Translations under genes and position numbers: made by a program
NCBI GenBank assembly: GCA_020342235.1
Contig: CP073213.1
Location: 1,156,501-1,220,500 of the forward strand
Direction of reading: 5' to 3'
DNA length: 64,000 nucleotides
Source: Saccharomycopsis phalli
Lineage: Eukaryota > Ascomycota > Saccharomycetes > Ascoideales > Saccharomycopsidaceae
In this document: in pieces, positions 1 to 9,813 of the stretch
Layout: each line of letters begins with the position of its first letter
Position numbering within the stretch: the stretch's first letter is position 1
The notes under the pieces: generated by a model
What the model was told of the DNA's origin: nothing
The model's database searches: none
Seen by the model: the letters and a program-made list of their open reading frames with translations, nothing else

Positions 1-327
1 AATGCACGTGTGTATGCGGACGTTACTGCAGGTGGCCCGAAACGTATAGATAATAGGTTGGTCAATTGTACAAATATATCACCTTGTGGTTGTAGAATTG
101 AATAATTTAAAGCGGAAGATTCTCGCGTTGGTAATGCCATGTTTATATGACGCATTCCTCCTGCCAGTTGCTCGGGAATCTTGTTAGTATCGGGTGTGCA
201 TGAAACCACTCTAGTTTCAGATGATTCCGAGGATCAGTACTGTTTGGCGATTACATTAGAAGTGTTTTATGTTTGGGACTAGCCGTCGAATATATTACTC
301 GCACGGTGCCGGGATTCGTCTCAAAAA
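1..327. other. 5' flank without recognised gene
   Basis: No open frame with recognisable content and no RNA gene was seen in this stretch. It is presumably the promoter of the reading frame that starts just downstream, perhaps with the tail of a neighbour outside the window. Confidence 0.5.
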
Positions 328-1140
328 ATGGTCTTGTTTAACTCGCCCAGCCAGAGTCTCCAGCCGATGTCGTCTCCTTCACAATCACTCTTCTCTGTGC
401 CGTCAGTGACTTCGAGTAGTTCCTCGTTGACCAGTGTCAATGAGAAGCTGCCCAGTTTGAATCTCGGCAAGAAGTTCAAGCGGGCGTTGTCCAGAAGCAA
501 CAGTGTCAGCACAGAGTACCACCGAAAGATCATCAGCAAACCAGTGCCAATCACCAAGATCCCCGAGCAAGAGGGCTCCCTCGACTTACAGTTTGGCTTC
601 CTTGAGAGCTTCTCGTCTCTTGAACAAAGTTTGCAGAGCAACTCGAATTACTACTTCAATCACAATACCCATCAGGAGCAGCACAGCATTCAAGAGGAAA
701 AACAAAAGGCTTTCCGCTTGAAAATTGACGATTCAGAAGTGCTGCCTTTTGACTCAATTTTCAACATCCCAGACTTGCAAGATATCACGCCCGTGCCGCC
801 TCTCAGGCTCAAGAAACATGTACCGGACAAGCGGACCTCCAACGCAAGCACGCTCATTCCTCTGTCACCGAAGACGAGTCGTCGCGACTCGACAGTGTAT
901 CGCGGATCAAGAGTCGCCTTGAATCGGCTCAAGACCAATAATTTTGAGCCTGAAATCTCACTTTTTTCTCCTGTCAAGCAGGGATTTCCAGTCGCCGAGG
1001 AACAGAAGGTGCGAAACCGCATCACGGGCGAGGAGATGGGCGAAATCAATGATATAGATCAGGCGAGTGAGTTTTGTGAGAGCATCTTGAGCCAGGTGTT
1101 GAACCAGTCTGGCCAGTTTCGAATGCAGCTTTGGGTTTGA
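328..1140 (+). CDS. Uncharacterised Ser-rich, probably disordered protein (270 aa)
   Basis: I do not recognise this protein. The frame is open for 270 codons from the first ATG. The product is rich in Ser, Thr, Pro and Lys, with a Ser cluster near residues 30-40 and no membrane segment. Proline-directed sites (SPSQS, LSPKTSRRDS, FSPVKQ) suggest a phosphorylated regulatory protein. At least two CTG codons precede Pro, so if CTG is Ser they add further SP sites (NEKSPSL, EVSPFD). The C-terminal 40 residues are acidic and then hydrophobic and may be the only ordered part. Codon use matches the neighbours, which supports a real gene. The function is unknown. Confidence 0.6.
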   Translation: MVLFNSPSQSLQPMSSPSQSLFSVPSVTSSSSSLTSVNEKLPSLNLGKKFKRALSRSNSVSTEYHRKIISKPVPITKIPEQEGSLDLQFGFLESFSSLEQSLQSNSNYYFNHNTHQEQHSIQEEKQKAFRLKIDDSEVLPFDSIFNIPDLQDITPVPPLRLKKHVPDKRTSNASTLIPLSPKTSRRDSTVYRGSRVALNRLKTNNFEPEISLFSPVKQGFPVAEEQKVRNRITGEEMGEINDIDQASEFCESILSQVLNQSGQFRMQLWV

Positions 1141-2043
1141 CGGGATAATGGACAAGGAATTAGATATAGGTAATGAAATTAATGTGTAATGTTGTAGCTC
1201 TTTCATGAATATAGCTTGGTCTAGTAGCTTGGTATCTACTACTGGCAATTCCTTGGTAAATTCTGCGTCTCATTAACGCAAATCAGATGGATACATTTTC
1301 TGGATTCTAGCCACGGCTAAGACAAAATCCCAGGACCTGTAAAATTGCCGAGACAGCGTCCCAGGACTTGTAAAATCGCAGTTACAAGGATTCGTAAAGC
1401 CGCCGCTACAACAAGGATTGCTCGATAGCTGGGATTTGAGAAAGCACTCTTGAAATTTACGCTCTCGGAGTTACTGCTCTCCGCATTAACATTTTAGAAT
1501 TGCTACACTTGAAATTGCTGGTCAAGAGAGCATACTGGCGATAAGCAAGGGTCCAACGCTGCACGAGATGAGAAACCTACTCGGAATAACATGGCAACAT
1601 GAACACAAATCAGTAGCGGGGACTGGACACCCGGTCAGCTATATCGATTATGATTCTGAGCATCATGGCAGATCCATCGAGACTTACGTACATCCACCCG
1701 TCAGCCACCTATTTGAAACTTTAAATGGCAGCGAAAAAACAATAGTTGGAATTACGCGTTGGGACGTCTTGTTTGAATTTCCCCTTTGACTTCACATTAG
1801 GTCTGTCTACAAATACAGTTTATGCTGGTAATTAGCCATGAAACTAACCACCGGGCATACTTGGCGTGGTTTTAGATTGAGTGATCCAAGGACCTTCGGC
1901 AAGGTGTGCTATATTAATCGGCAAAAATGCCAATCTTCGCTGGGATTTGGGTGCAAACATGTACCTTGATTAATTATTGCCACGAGTATAATTGGCTATT
2001 GTCTCGTGGCACTGTTTTAGCTTGCCCCATCTGCGTAGTCACC
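1141..2043. other. Intergenic, no gene recognised
   Basis: This stretch carries only short open frames (for example 73 codons at 1568-1789) without recognisable content. No RNA gene or tandem repeat was seen. It holds the 3' flank of the Ser-rich gene and the distal promoter of the PEX11-family gene. Confidence 0.5.
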
Positions 2044-2241
2044 CACGTGATGCTGCCCTATCGGTGCATGGTTTCTGCCGATCTTAGATATACGCCATGC
2101 GTATTTTTTTTTTCCTGCGGCTGGCGCAATAAGCAGCAGATCGGCCAATACGCCGCTTTGCGTACGCGGGTAACCTCCACATATACACGTGACATCGGCT
2201 TTTGTCTGATTTATCACGTGCTGTGAAAATTAGAACACGTG
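2044..2241. promoter_or_regulatory. Cluster of four CACGTG boxes
   Basis: CACGTG occurs at 2044-2049, 2186-2191, 2215-2220 and 2236-2241, just upstream of the PEX11-family start codon at 2296. This palindrome is the core site of bHLH factors such as Cbf1 in yeasts. The role here is inferred from position and number only. Confidence 0.5.
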
Positions 2242-2295
2242 ACCGAAGCGAAGCGATCTTTTTTTTTTTGCCGATTGCAAGTGGTCATCTGCGAC

Positions 2296-3141
2296 ATGAC
2301 GGTAAGCGATTTTGATGTGTTTAACAAGATGGTGGGGGAGTTGGCGGGTAAAAACGCGCTAGGGAAGGTTGCTCAGTACTCGCTCAAGATTATTGTGTTG
2401 TACTCGAGCAATTTCCAGCAGAAGTATGGCGCTCTGTTGAGTCAGCGGGACGTTGACGTGTACAAGTGGCTTCGGGCCAGTGTGGCAAATGGGCGATATG
2501 ACTATGAGAAGTTGAAGTTTTTGTTTTTGCTTTTGGAGTACAAGTTTCTCCGCAAGTTTGTAGACCGCTGTGATGGGGTTGTTGCCGGATTATCTGCGTT
2601 TCGGCAGACGTTGAGATTTGGCAAGACTCCGTTCCGACTTGTGGAGTTGGCCAACGAGATGAGCACGATTGTAAAGACAAGTCGGTATGGGCGGATGTTG
2701 CAAGATGATTTTGTCACGTTGGTGATTGATACGGGTTATGGGATTGTTGACGAGATTGGGCTTTTGTTCCGGTTTGGGTTTTTCAATGCGAAGCGGACTC
2801 CACGGTTCAAGAGCTTTATCAACCGGGCAGACGAGCTTATTTGGTATGCGGATATCATTTATCAGTTGAAGATGCAGTACCAGAAGTTGTGGGCACTTGA
2901 AAAGCGAAAAGAGGCAGTGAAGGTGGGGGGAAAGCCTGCGGAGTTGGAGCAGGTTGAGTACGAGATCCGGGTGGTGACGTTGGGCATCAACAAGAGCTGG
3001 TGTGATTTTGTGTTTGACAGTATTGATGTGTGGAAGTTGGATATCAGCAAATATGTGTACTTGGGCAGTGCGTTGGCAAGCGGCTGTTTCAATACTGCCA
3101 AGACGTATACAATTACCCGACGGGCCTTGGCGAAGAAATGA
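2296..3141 (+). CDS. PEX11-family peroxisomal membrane protein
   Basis: The product is 281 aa from the ATG at 2296. The frame is open further upstream, but that extension encodes a low-complexity run and lacks family similarity, so this start is preferred. The N-terminal third carries the PEX11-type amphipathic stretch (FRQTLRFGKTPFRLVEL, about residues 95-112), followed by helical segments and a hydrophobic C-terminal region (YVYLGSALASGCFNTA). PEX11 proteins insert in the peroxisomal membrane and drive elongation and fission. The window also holds a D-amino-acid oxidase with a PTS1 ending. Which member this is (PEX11, PEX11C, PEX25 or PEX27) cannot be decided. The bases GTAAGC directly after the start resemble a 5' splice site, but the frame is continuous. 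Confidence 0.7.
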   Translation: MTVSDFDVFNKMVGELAGKNALGKVAQYSLKIIVLYSSNFQQKYGALLSQRDVDVYKWLRASVANGRYDYEKLKFLFLLLEYKFLRKFVDRCDGVVAGLSAFRQTLRFGKTPFRLVELANEMSTIVKTSRYGRMLQDDFVTLVIDTGYGIVDEIGLLFRFGFFNAKRTPRFKSFINRADELIWYADIIYQLKMQYQKLWALEKRKEAVKVGGKPAELEQVEYEIRVVTLGINKSWCDFVFDSIDVWKLDISKYVYLGSALASGCFNTAKTYTITRRALAKK

Positions 3142-3623
3142 GTTGATTTATATTATAAAGAATAGTGTTTTCACGGAGTGAGATGACTATACTATACTAT
3201 ACTAGATTAGACTAGAACTAGAAACTACTAGAAATACCAGTTTACCAATTTTTAATAACGGATTACCAATGTTTTTACCAAACTATTATTCGAGTTGTAG
3301 CTGATTTGTTGATTTCTTCGTATCTTGGCCCATTTTCATCGCTTGATCCAATTTCTTGATCCAGTCTCTTGATTCAATTTCTTGATCCAGTCTCTTGATC
3401 CCAATCACAGGATCCCAATCTCGTTTCTTGATTCCTATCTCATCTCTTGATCCCAATCTCGTTTTTTGATTCCCATCTCATTTCTTAATCCAATCTCTCA
3501 TCCATCTCCCTCTACCTCACTACGTAAACAATCATAACACATACACTTCTAACTATATTGTAGAACTATTTATTAGCAATGGAATATTTCTGCCTTGCAC
3601 GATATTCAACCTTCACCAAAAGT
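3142..3623. repeat. Intergenic with degenerate 14-15 bp tandem repeat
   Basis: About ten imperfect copies of a CTTGATCCAATTT-like unit lie at roughly 3342-3498, between the converging ends of the PEX11-family and TPR genes. The rest is AT-rich and featureless. Confidence 0.65.
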
Positions 3624-5621
3624 CTATGACATGTAGTATCCCGGCCGTTGAACCGGAGGCCCGTGCTGTGGAGGTGGCTGGATCGGCGGAATTTGTTTAT
3701 TATAATACCCGTTGTTTTGCAACCCCTGTGGCGGTGATGCGGCAGGCGGGTTGGGCCGCGGAAGCGGTGTGGTGCTGTGCCCCTCTCTATTTGACGCCAA
3801 TTGGTACTGCTGCTGCTGCTGGTACAGACGCGGCGAAAACTGCTGATACTGGGGCGGGTGACGCGGCGAAAACTGCTGTGGCGCGGCCCCGTTGGGCATC
3901 GGCGGCCCCGCCACACCAGGTGGCGGGTACAGATGCGGCGGTGGCTGAGAGTGTTGCTGCTGCGGCGGTGGAGGCGGCTGTTGCTGCTGTGGCTGTGCTT
4001 GTGGTGGAGGCGGCTGCTGTTGCTGCTGCTGTTGCTGCTGGTGTGGTGGAGGCGGCTGGTGGCTGTGTGGCGGCGGCGGATTGCGCGCGGCTGGACCCTG
4101 CGTCTGCAGTTCCAACTGCTGGTGCTGGATATTCTGCCGGTTGATCACATCAATCCGCTCCGAGGCGCTCATGTGCACCAAGTCACGGAGCAACTGCAAT
4201 GGTGGGTCAGGTGGGTCCTGCAACTTTGGCACCGGGCACTCGCCGCGTGACGCCGTCAATAGCGCATGCGACCGCTGCTCCAACTGGGCCGTGGCGCGGA
4301 TGTCGCCAGCCAACCGTGCATAGCTTGCTGCACGGGTACAAGCATTGGCCGCATCAGAGTATTGGTTGTCACACCGCTCATAGACGCATGCAAGACCTTT
4401 CCAAGTGACTACCGCGATGGAGTATCCAATAATCTCCTCCTTGAGCTTTGCAGCTTTTGAGTATGCCGCAAGCGAGTCGGGTAGTTGGTTGAGCTTGAGG
4501 TACAATGCGCCGACGCTCAACCACGGGAACGCAAGCGTGGGCGCGCGGCTGAGAGCAATGTGAAACGCCTCGTACGCGGAGGAAGGCTCGTCCACAAACG
4601 CGTAGGCAGTTCCAAGGAGATAAAACGGAAGAAAGTCGCCATCCTTGCTGTCGTACGACTTGTCCAGCTCGGTTTTCGAGATTGCGTGCTGGAGAAGCAT
4701 AATCGCCTTCAACGCTGATTCCGCGGTAGGCTGGATGAGCAAAAGGTATGCCTCGGTGAGAAGAAGCTTGGGGTAGTAACCAAGCGCCTTCTCTGCGTTT
4801 TCGCACACCTGGAGCGCACCTTGGAGGTCGCCGTTGCCCTCCTTTGTTATTGCGAGCGCGCACCAGGTGCATGCAAGCTCGTACTTTTGGTCGTCCGAGA
4901 AGGCAAGGGGAAGGGTAATCGTGGTGTTGAGCTCGTGCACCGCAAGATCAATGTTACCTTCGCTGTATGCAATTGCCGCGAGCTCTGCATGGCACAGCCG
5001 TGAAATGTTGGCGCCCTCACTGGTGAGCGGCTTGCTTATCCGTGAGAGTGCGTTGCGGAACGCACTGGTGGCGACGTTGCGTGCCTCGAGTGACGTGTTG
5101 CCCAACCGCACCAACAGCTTACCCTCCAATAGCCACACGCTCGCATCCCCATCGGAAATCTGGAGAATCCGCTCCACAGTTTGGTGGCTTTGATCATAGA
5201 GCTGGAGGTGGAACTGGCACTGCGCAAGCTCCTTGAGAATGTTGGGGTCGTGGCCGAGACGCGGGTTTGCATGTATCGCCTTGTTGAGTATACCAATCGC
5301 ACTCTCGCAGCCAATGGTGTTTTTATTCTTCACGTCGTCCTGGCGGTACGTCGCAGCCAAAATGCCTAGTGCATTTGGGTTTTGGCTGTCCTTATCCAAG
5401 GCATGCTGGCAGCACCGAAGCGCCATCTCCAACGACCCCATGCTAAGCGCGGTTTTTGCACACCATGCCCAGGTGTTTGACGTTTCGACTTCGAGCGCCA
5501 GCATCTGCGAGGGTGGTTTGTTTTGTGGTCTCAGAGGCTGCTGGTATCCAATTGGAGGTGTGAGTTCCTGGCGCTTGACCCTTGGCTGGTGTGCCGACGG
5601 GGAGGAAGGATGTTTTGGCAT
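3624..5621 (-). CDS. TPR protein related to the Cyc8/Ssn6 corepressor
   Basis: The product is 665 aa. Residues about 45-470 form degenerate tetratricopeptide repeats. The block ending in LACVYERCDNQYSDAANAC resembles the late TPRs of Cyc8/Ssn6, where the pattern CNNQ-SDA is typical. The C-terminal 200 residues are almost only Gln, Pro and His, including a polyglutamine run, which also fits Ssn6. Ssn6 with Tup1 is recruited by DNA-binding repressors such as Nrg1, and an NRG1-like gene lies at 24.6 kb. The TPRs are more diverged than expected for the true orthologue and the protein is shorter (Cyc8 is about 966 aa in S. cerevisiae). It may be a paralogue or a fast-evolving orthologue. Confidence 0.6.
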   Translation of the reverse strand: MPKHPSSPSAHQPRVKRQELTPPIGYQQPLRPQNKPPSQMLALEVETSNTWAWCAKTALSMGSLEMALRCCQHALDKDSQNPNALGILAATYRQDDVKNKNTIGCESAIGILNKAIHANPRLGHDPNILKELAQCQFHLQLYDQSHQTVERILQISDGDASVWLLEGKLLVRLGNTSLEARNVATSAFRNALSRISKPLTSEGANISRLCHAELAAIAYSEGNIDLAVHELNTTITLPLAFSDDQKYELACTWCALAITKEGNGDLQGALQVCENAEKALGYYPKLLLTEAYLLLIQPTAESALKAIMLLQHAISKTELDKSYDSKDGDFLPFYLLGTAYAFVDEPSSAYEAFHIALSRAPTLAFPWLSVGALYLKLNQLPDSLAAYSKAAKLKEEIIGYSIAVVTWKGLACVYERCDNQYSDAANACTRAASYARLAGDIRATAQLEQRSHALLTASRGECPVPKLQDPPDPPLQLLRDLVHMSASERIDVINRQNIQHQQLELQTQGPAARNPPPPHSHQPPPPHQQQQQQQQQPPPPQAQPQQQQPPPPPQQQHSQPPPHLYPPPGVAGPPMPNGAAPQQFSPRHPPQYQQFSPRLYQQQQQYQLASNREGHSTTPLPRPNPPAASPPQGLQNNGYYNKQIPPIQPPPQHGPPVQRPGYYMS

Positions 5622-6615
5622 TTCAAGATAAACGGTGGACCAGAAAATATAGGTAAAATTTTGGTACTCCAGCGGTGGCGGAGTGTGTAATGTGGTGAGA
5701 GCAGGAAAACCGAGTGATGAAAAACAGAGGCAGGAAAAGATAAAATGCCAAACGGCAAAAGATTTAACTTGCTAAAAATGAACACACAAACACACTAAAG
5801 AGAGACGTAAGGTTAAGGTTTAGATTCCTGCAGTGAATTTATTAAGCTTTGCGTATCTGTGTGTTGTTTGTGCATATACATGAGGCATGGACGTTTTAAT
5901 TGCAGAGCTATTTGGAATTACTCGCAACTGTCCGGCCGCGGCGCGTGAATTTTTTGCAAGGGCTGGCTGCAAAAGTCTGCGGGATTTTTGCATGTTGGAT
6001 TTCCCGCGATTTTGGGGGAGCCGCTCCGCCGGTATTGGGCGTTTGTAGACTCGGTTAATGTCCCTTTCTGTCGTTGCTCCAATTTCTGTTTTGACCTCTC
6101 TTTCGAGCCTCACAAAATGCATGCATATATCTACATGCATATAATTACATTGCCAATGCTAAGAAATTTATCAAACAGCTGTAGCTATTTAAAGTTTGTG
6201 GAAATTTTAAAACATTGTACACATGCATCTGCACAGGTGCAGTAAATTTTACTTGGAGTGCAAGTTAGATGTATTACGATTTAAACAGATCATACCTACC
6301 CCACGAAGTTGCCCCCTCAGAAGAATTTGATCCTAAACAAATATAAAAGCCTCCTCTGCAATTAGCAGTCGGCCTCTCAGGCAATTACGAAAATCCATCC
6401 CGGCAATCCTTGTCGGTCTCGCACATCATTTCACTTAACATTTCTTTGTCATCAAAAATGCTTCTGGATGCATGCATCCTGGATTTCAAATTTTTTGTCC
6501 TGCATGCCCTTGATGCAATGCACGTACAAACCTTGTAATTTGATGGTAAATAGGATGGAAACCTGATACCTGACATTGTGATACCAACCTCCATCTACAT
6601 GACTTTTAAGGCACA
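5622..6615. other. Intergenic, no gene recognised
   Basis: This AT-rich stretch between the TPR gene start and the HPP gene end holds several ATGCAT-type short palindromes near 6113-6140. No open frame with recognisable content and no RNA gene was seen. Confidence 0.5.
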
Positions 6616-7398
6616 TCATACCGATGTAGCCTCCACTATATCGCTTCCCATCTTTTGACGTATTTGCTCCAACAAATCGACTTCTTGCTCTGTCAAGCCA
6701 TGATCTTTATAAAGAATTACTCGCTCTTTTGTGATCACCACCTTCCTAGATTCGCCCCCACTTGGCTTCGGGGTAGGCCACCACCAATAGGCAGGGTACC
6801 GCCTCAACACATTTACATTGATCAAGGCTACACAGATTATCAACACTGACGATACAAGATGCACAGGTAAATACCACCACCCCATCTCGCGAATCTGCTC
6901 ATCGACAAACGGAAGAAGCGCCGTGGCACCAGCCGGCGGATGAACACAGTTCAACACCGACATTGCCACAGAAGCGATCCCCACACTAAGCGCGCCTCCG
7001 GCCCAGAGATGATCCCGGCCAGCATTGCTTAGCAAAAACAATTTTGAAAGCCCGACGCTCAAGACCGCGCTGGCAAAATGGCCAAATAAGATATTTCTTG
7101 GCTGGGCTAGAGGGGCGCCGATGGAATTGAAACACAAAATGGCAGTAGCGCCATACGACGCGATGATCATCGGCGCATGGTGGTGGTCGGTGAAGATATT
7201 GGGGCTGGAAAAGACCCCTTCCAATAATGCGATGCCACAAAAGGACAGCACCAAGATATCCAACCAGATTATATAATCATGGCGGGCCGGCGGGGTATGA
7301 GCCCCGAGAAAACGACTAATTGGCAGGGGAAGTTTATGGGCATGGTTGCTAGGAACAAAGCGACCAATTGCAGAATCTATTGTGAACTTGAAGACCAT
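6616..7398 (-). CDS. HPP-family integral membrane protein
   Basis: The product is 260 aa from the ATG at 7398; the frame extends a little upstream only through a GTG. Four to five hydrophobic segments are visible. The family signature CVHPPAGATALLP lies near residue 160 between membrane helices. HPP proteins are small multi-pass proteins found in bacteria, fungi and plants. Some plant members transport nitrite across the plastid envelope, but the fungal role is not established. The soluble tail of about 50 residues ends with an acidic helix (LTEQEVDLLEQIRQKMG). The gene diverges from URA5 across 315 bp. Assignment to the family is firm; the function is open. Confidence 0.85.
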   Translation of the reverse strand: MVFKFTIDSAIGRFVPSNHAHKLPLPISRFLGAHTPPARHDYIIWLDILVLSFCGIALLEGVFSSPNIFTDHHHAPMIIASYGATAILCFNSIGAPLAQPRNILFGHFASAVLSVGLSKLFLLSNAGRDHLWAGGALSVGIASVAMSVLNCVHPPAGATALLPFVDEQIREMGWWYLPVHLVSSVLIICVALINVNVLRRYPAYWWWPTPKPSGGESRKVVITKERVILYKDHGLTEQEVDLLEQIRQKMGSDIVEATSV

Positions 7399-7713
7399 TT
7401 TGACTCGCACTGTCACGTGTAAAGAGTGTCACGAAGGCGTATAAACTAGGTTTGAAACTGTCACGTGGTGCAAGATTGGAGCGAGAGAAAAAAAAAAGTC
7501 GAGCCTTTTATGACTTGAAAAAGTCCGTTGGGGGATTATTCTTTTTTTTTTTTTCCATGCATCATCCCTAGTCCTGAGGCAGGGTAAAAACTATCACGCG
7601 TATCATGCAAACCTTAAAGCATAATGCACGTCCATAACCGGGTAAATGAGCGTTATCGGGTAACAAAAACTATTGTTAAATCAGACTAGCCGGCAACACA
7701 CACTAGATAAGAA
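7399..7713. promoter_or_regulatory. Divergent promoter of HPP gene and URA5
   Basis: This 315 bp gap contains CACGTG at 7414-7419 and 7462-7467 and a long T tract near 7540-7553. T tracts of this kind are common nucleosome-depleting promoter elements in yeasts. Confidence 0.5.
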
Positions 7714-8367
7714 ATGAGTTACAAGCAGCAGTTGATTGAGTTGGCGGTTCAGAACCATGCGCTCAAGTTTGGTGAGTTCACCTTGAAGTCCGGGCGGATC
7801 TCGCCGTATTTCTTCAACCTCGGGTTGTTTTCCACTGCAATGGACCTCAAGTTGTTGAGCGAGGCATACGCCGGTACAATTCTTGCTGCTAAGCAAATTC
7901 CAAAGTTCGACGTCATTTTTGGACCAGCGTACAAAGGCATTCCTCTTGCTGCTCTTGCTGCCGTGAAATTGTGCGAACTGGACTCCAGTTACCTGGATCT
8001 TGGATTTGCATATGACCGAAAAGAGAAGAAGGACCATGGGGAAGGAGGTCGTACTGTAGGCAGTAGCTTGAAGGGGAAACGGATTTTGATCATCGATGAC
8101 GTCATGACGGCAGGAACAGCAATTGGCCAAGCTTATGACTTGATTAAAAGCGAGGGCGGGGAAGTTGTGGGTATCGTCACTTCTGTTGATCGTCAAGAGA
8201 GGGCACCTGATTCGGAGTTTAGTACAACCCAGACTGTTGCAAGCAAGTATAACATTCCCGTGGTTTCCATCTTCAACTTGGACGACATTATCAAGTACGG
8301 GCAATTGACTGAGTCTGAAAAAGAACAAGTTAGAGGGTACAGAGAGAAGTATGCTCCAAGAAAGTAA
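7714..8367 (+). CDS. URA5: Orotate phosphoribosyltransferase
   Basis: The product is 217 aa and catalyses orotate plus PRPP to orotidine 5'-phosphate in pyrimidine synthesis. Diagnostic segments are LKSGRISPYFFNLGLF (residues 24-39), the loop RKEKKDHGEGG (about 102-112) and the PRPP motif RILIIDDVMTAGTA (123-136). Length and start agree with fungal URA5. Two CTG codons fall at residues 89 and 94 in a variable stretch before RKEKKDHGEGG. Relatives, as I recall them, are aliphatic at the first and polar at the second, so this gene alone does not settle the reading of CTG. Confidence 0.96.
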   Translation: MSYKQQLIELAVQNHALKFGEFTLKSGRISPYFFNLGLFSTAMDLKLLSEAYAGTILAAKQIPKFDVIFGPAYKGIPLAALAAVKLCELDSSYLDLGFAYDRKEKKDHGEGGRTVGSSLKGKRILIIDDVMTAGTAIGQAYDLIKSEGGEVVGIVTSVDRQERAPDSEFSTTQTVASKYNIPVVSIFNLDDIIKYGQLTESEKEQVRGYREKYAPRK

Positions 8368-8958
8368 TAATATACAGCCTACGATAATATCCTCCGTATT
8401 TTACCTCTTGTCTTTTGCAATTTTCCCACAGCCCTACTTTCTCAGTCCTATTGTGGTGTGCCATCTGCATGGATCATTCCCTATACATGGGCAATTCCGT
8501 ATACATGGGTCACTCTGTAACCCATAAATTAATAATATACTGAGGCATGTGTGAGACCTTTGACGTACATTGGTAAAGTTTTAGTTATTGTTACTCTGTA
8601 GTTTCAGGAAACAATATATATGGAATGACCACGTAGAAAGCATACATACCAACAGCTTTCTTTGATGAAATCATGCGGCTTTCTCCAAAAGCTTCTACCC
8701 AACGTCTGTCATTAAAACCTAGGCAGAATATGGAAGTACCAGTGCTTTAGCTTTCTTATTCACCTTTCCCAATTTGCCATTGTCTATTGTCTCTTCATTG
8801 TCTCCATGTATCACACCATTGTCCTTCCACGCTACGCCATGTCTCTTTATGCCACAACGCCCCGTTTTACATATCGTAAATCAAATATTCATTAGCCTAT
8901 TAAAGAAAATAATTAAAATACCAAAAAATCACCGGCCAATGAATCACACTACCATGTC
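8368..8958. other. Convergent intergenic region, nothing recognised
   Basis: This AT-rich stretch separates the ends of URA5 and the opsin-like gene. No RNA gene, repeat array or credible open frame was seen. Confidence 0.5.
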
Positions 8959-9813
8959 TTAGACAGCAGTTTCACCAGAAGCTCTTGGCACCTCGGGCTC
9001 CAAGGTCTTGTTTTCCGCGTGATTACTAGGCGAAAACACCCCTTGCTCAACGTCGTCACTGGTCAAGTAAATCCAGAGAGTAGGGATGAAGGCAAACACA
9101 AACAAGTCCAAAATACCGTAGAAGACGGCCTCAGAATCAGACTGGATAACATTCCCGCCCTCAGACAAGCCCCAGGCAATTGGGTATAAGATCATAATGA
9201 CATTGAAGAGGGCCAAAAGAAGCTTGGAGAAGAGCGAAGTCGTATAGTTCTTGATGGAGTTGTAATTGATGTATCCAAGAGCAAACAACAAGGATACAAC
9301 CGAAAAAGTAAAGTATCCCCACTTGTATGTGGAATGAATCAACGACCCAATCAAAAGTCCCAAGACAAAGACTTCAAAGGCACCAACTTCGAGCGCATAC
9401 CCGGCAATCTGGTGGACATCAAAGTTGGCGAGCAGCGAACCGTTGGACACAAATTGGTAAAGAAACAAGACACTAGGCCAGGCAATAAACCAGCCAATGT
9501 ATCTCGCGTAAAAGATCTGCCGGGAACCTTGGCCTCCATGAGAAAACTCAACACCGGTACTGGTAAAACCCAAGTCCGCCGCAAGCGTAAAGTACGTAAA
9601 AGCTAATACTGCTGAACTGGACAAGGCACTTACGTGGGCAATTGGCTTCTTGACCTTGACAAAAAGGAACAAGGCGGTGTGAACCAAAGCAAATACTGCA
9701 AATAAGGCAAAAGCAGCCCACAACCAGTCGCTACCGTGCGAGGTAATATGAAGGTCAATTCCAGTTGGAGGATTGATATTGATTGCGTTGTTTGATTTTT
9801 CGACAAAAGGCAT
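8959..9813 (-). CDS. Opsin-fold membrane protein of the MRH1/YRO2/HSP30 type
   Basis: The product is 284 aa with seven hydrophobic segments and the microbial rhodopsin layout. In helix C the motif ARYIGWFIAWPSVL aligns with RYADW of bacteriorhodopsin, but the proton-acceptor Asp is Gly. In helix G the motif GILDLFVFAFIPTLW keeps the Asp but has no Lys at the retinal attachment position. It therefore belongs to the non-pigmented fungal opsin-related group. In yeast these are abundant plasma-membrane proteins, and HSP30 restrains the Pma1 proton pump under stress. The C-terminus (about 40 residues) is acidic and soluble. The gene has an unusually long 1.27 kb upstream region, in keeping with stress control. 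Confidence 0.88.
   Translation of the reverse strand: MPFVEKSNNAININPPTGIDLHITSHGSDWLWAAFALFAVFALVHTALFLFVKVKKPIAHVSALSSSAVLAFTYFTLAADLGFTSTGVEFSHGGQGSRQIFYARYIGWFIAWPSVLFLYQFVSNGSLLANFDVHQIAGYALEVGAFEVFVLGLLIGSLIHSTYKWGYFTFSVVSLLFALGYINYNSIKNYTTSLFSKLLLALFNVIMILYPIAWGLSEGGNVIQSDSEAVFYGILDLFVFAFIPTLWIYLTSDDVEQGVFSPSNHAENKTLEPEVPRASGETAV

Noticed and set aside
2296-2310. 5' splice-like GTAAGC directly after the PEX11-family start
   Set aside because: The frame is open throughout, the encoded residues fit, and no CTRAY-NN-CAG acceptor in a suitable frame follows nearby.
3626-4250. Ala/Val-rich open frames on the plus strand
   Set aside because: They are shadows of the CAG-rich polyglutamine tract of the TPR gene on the minus strand.
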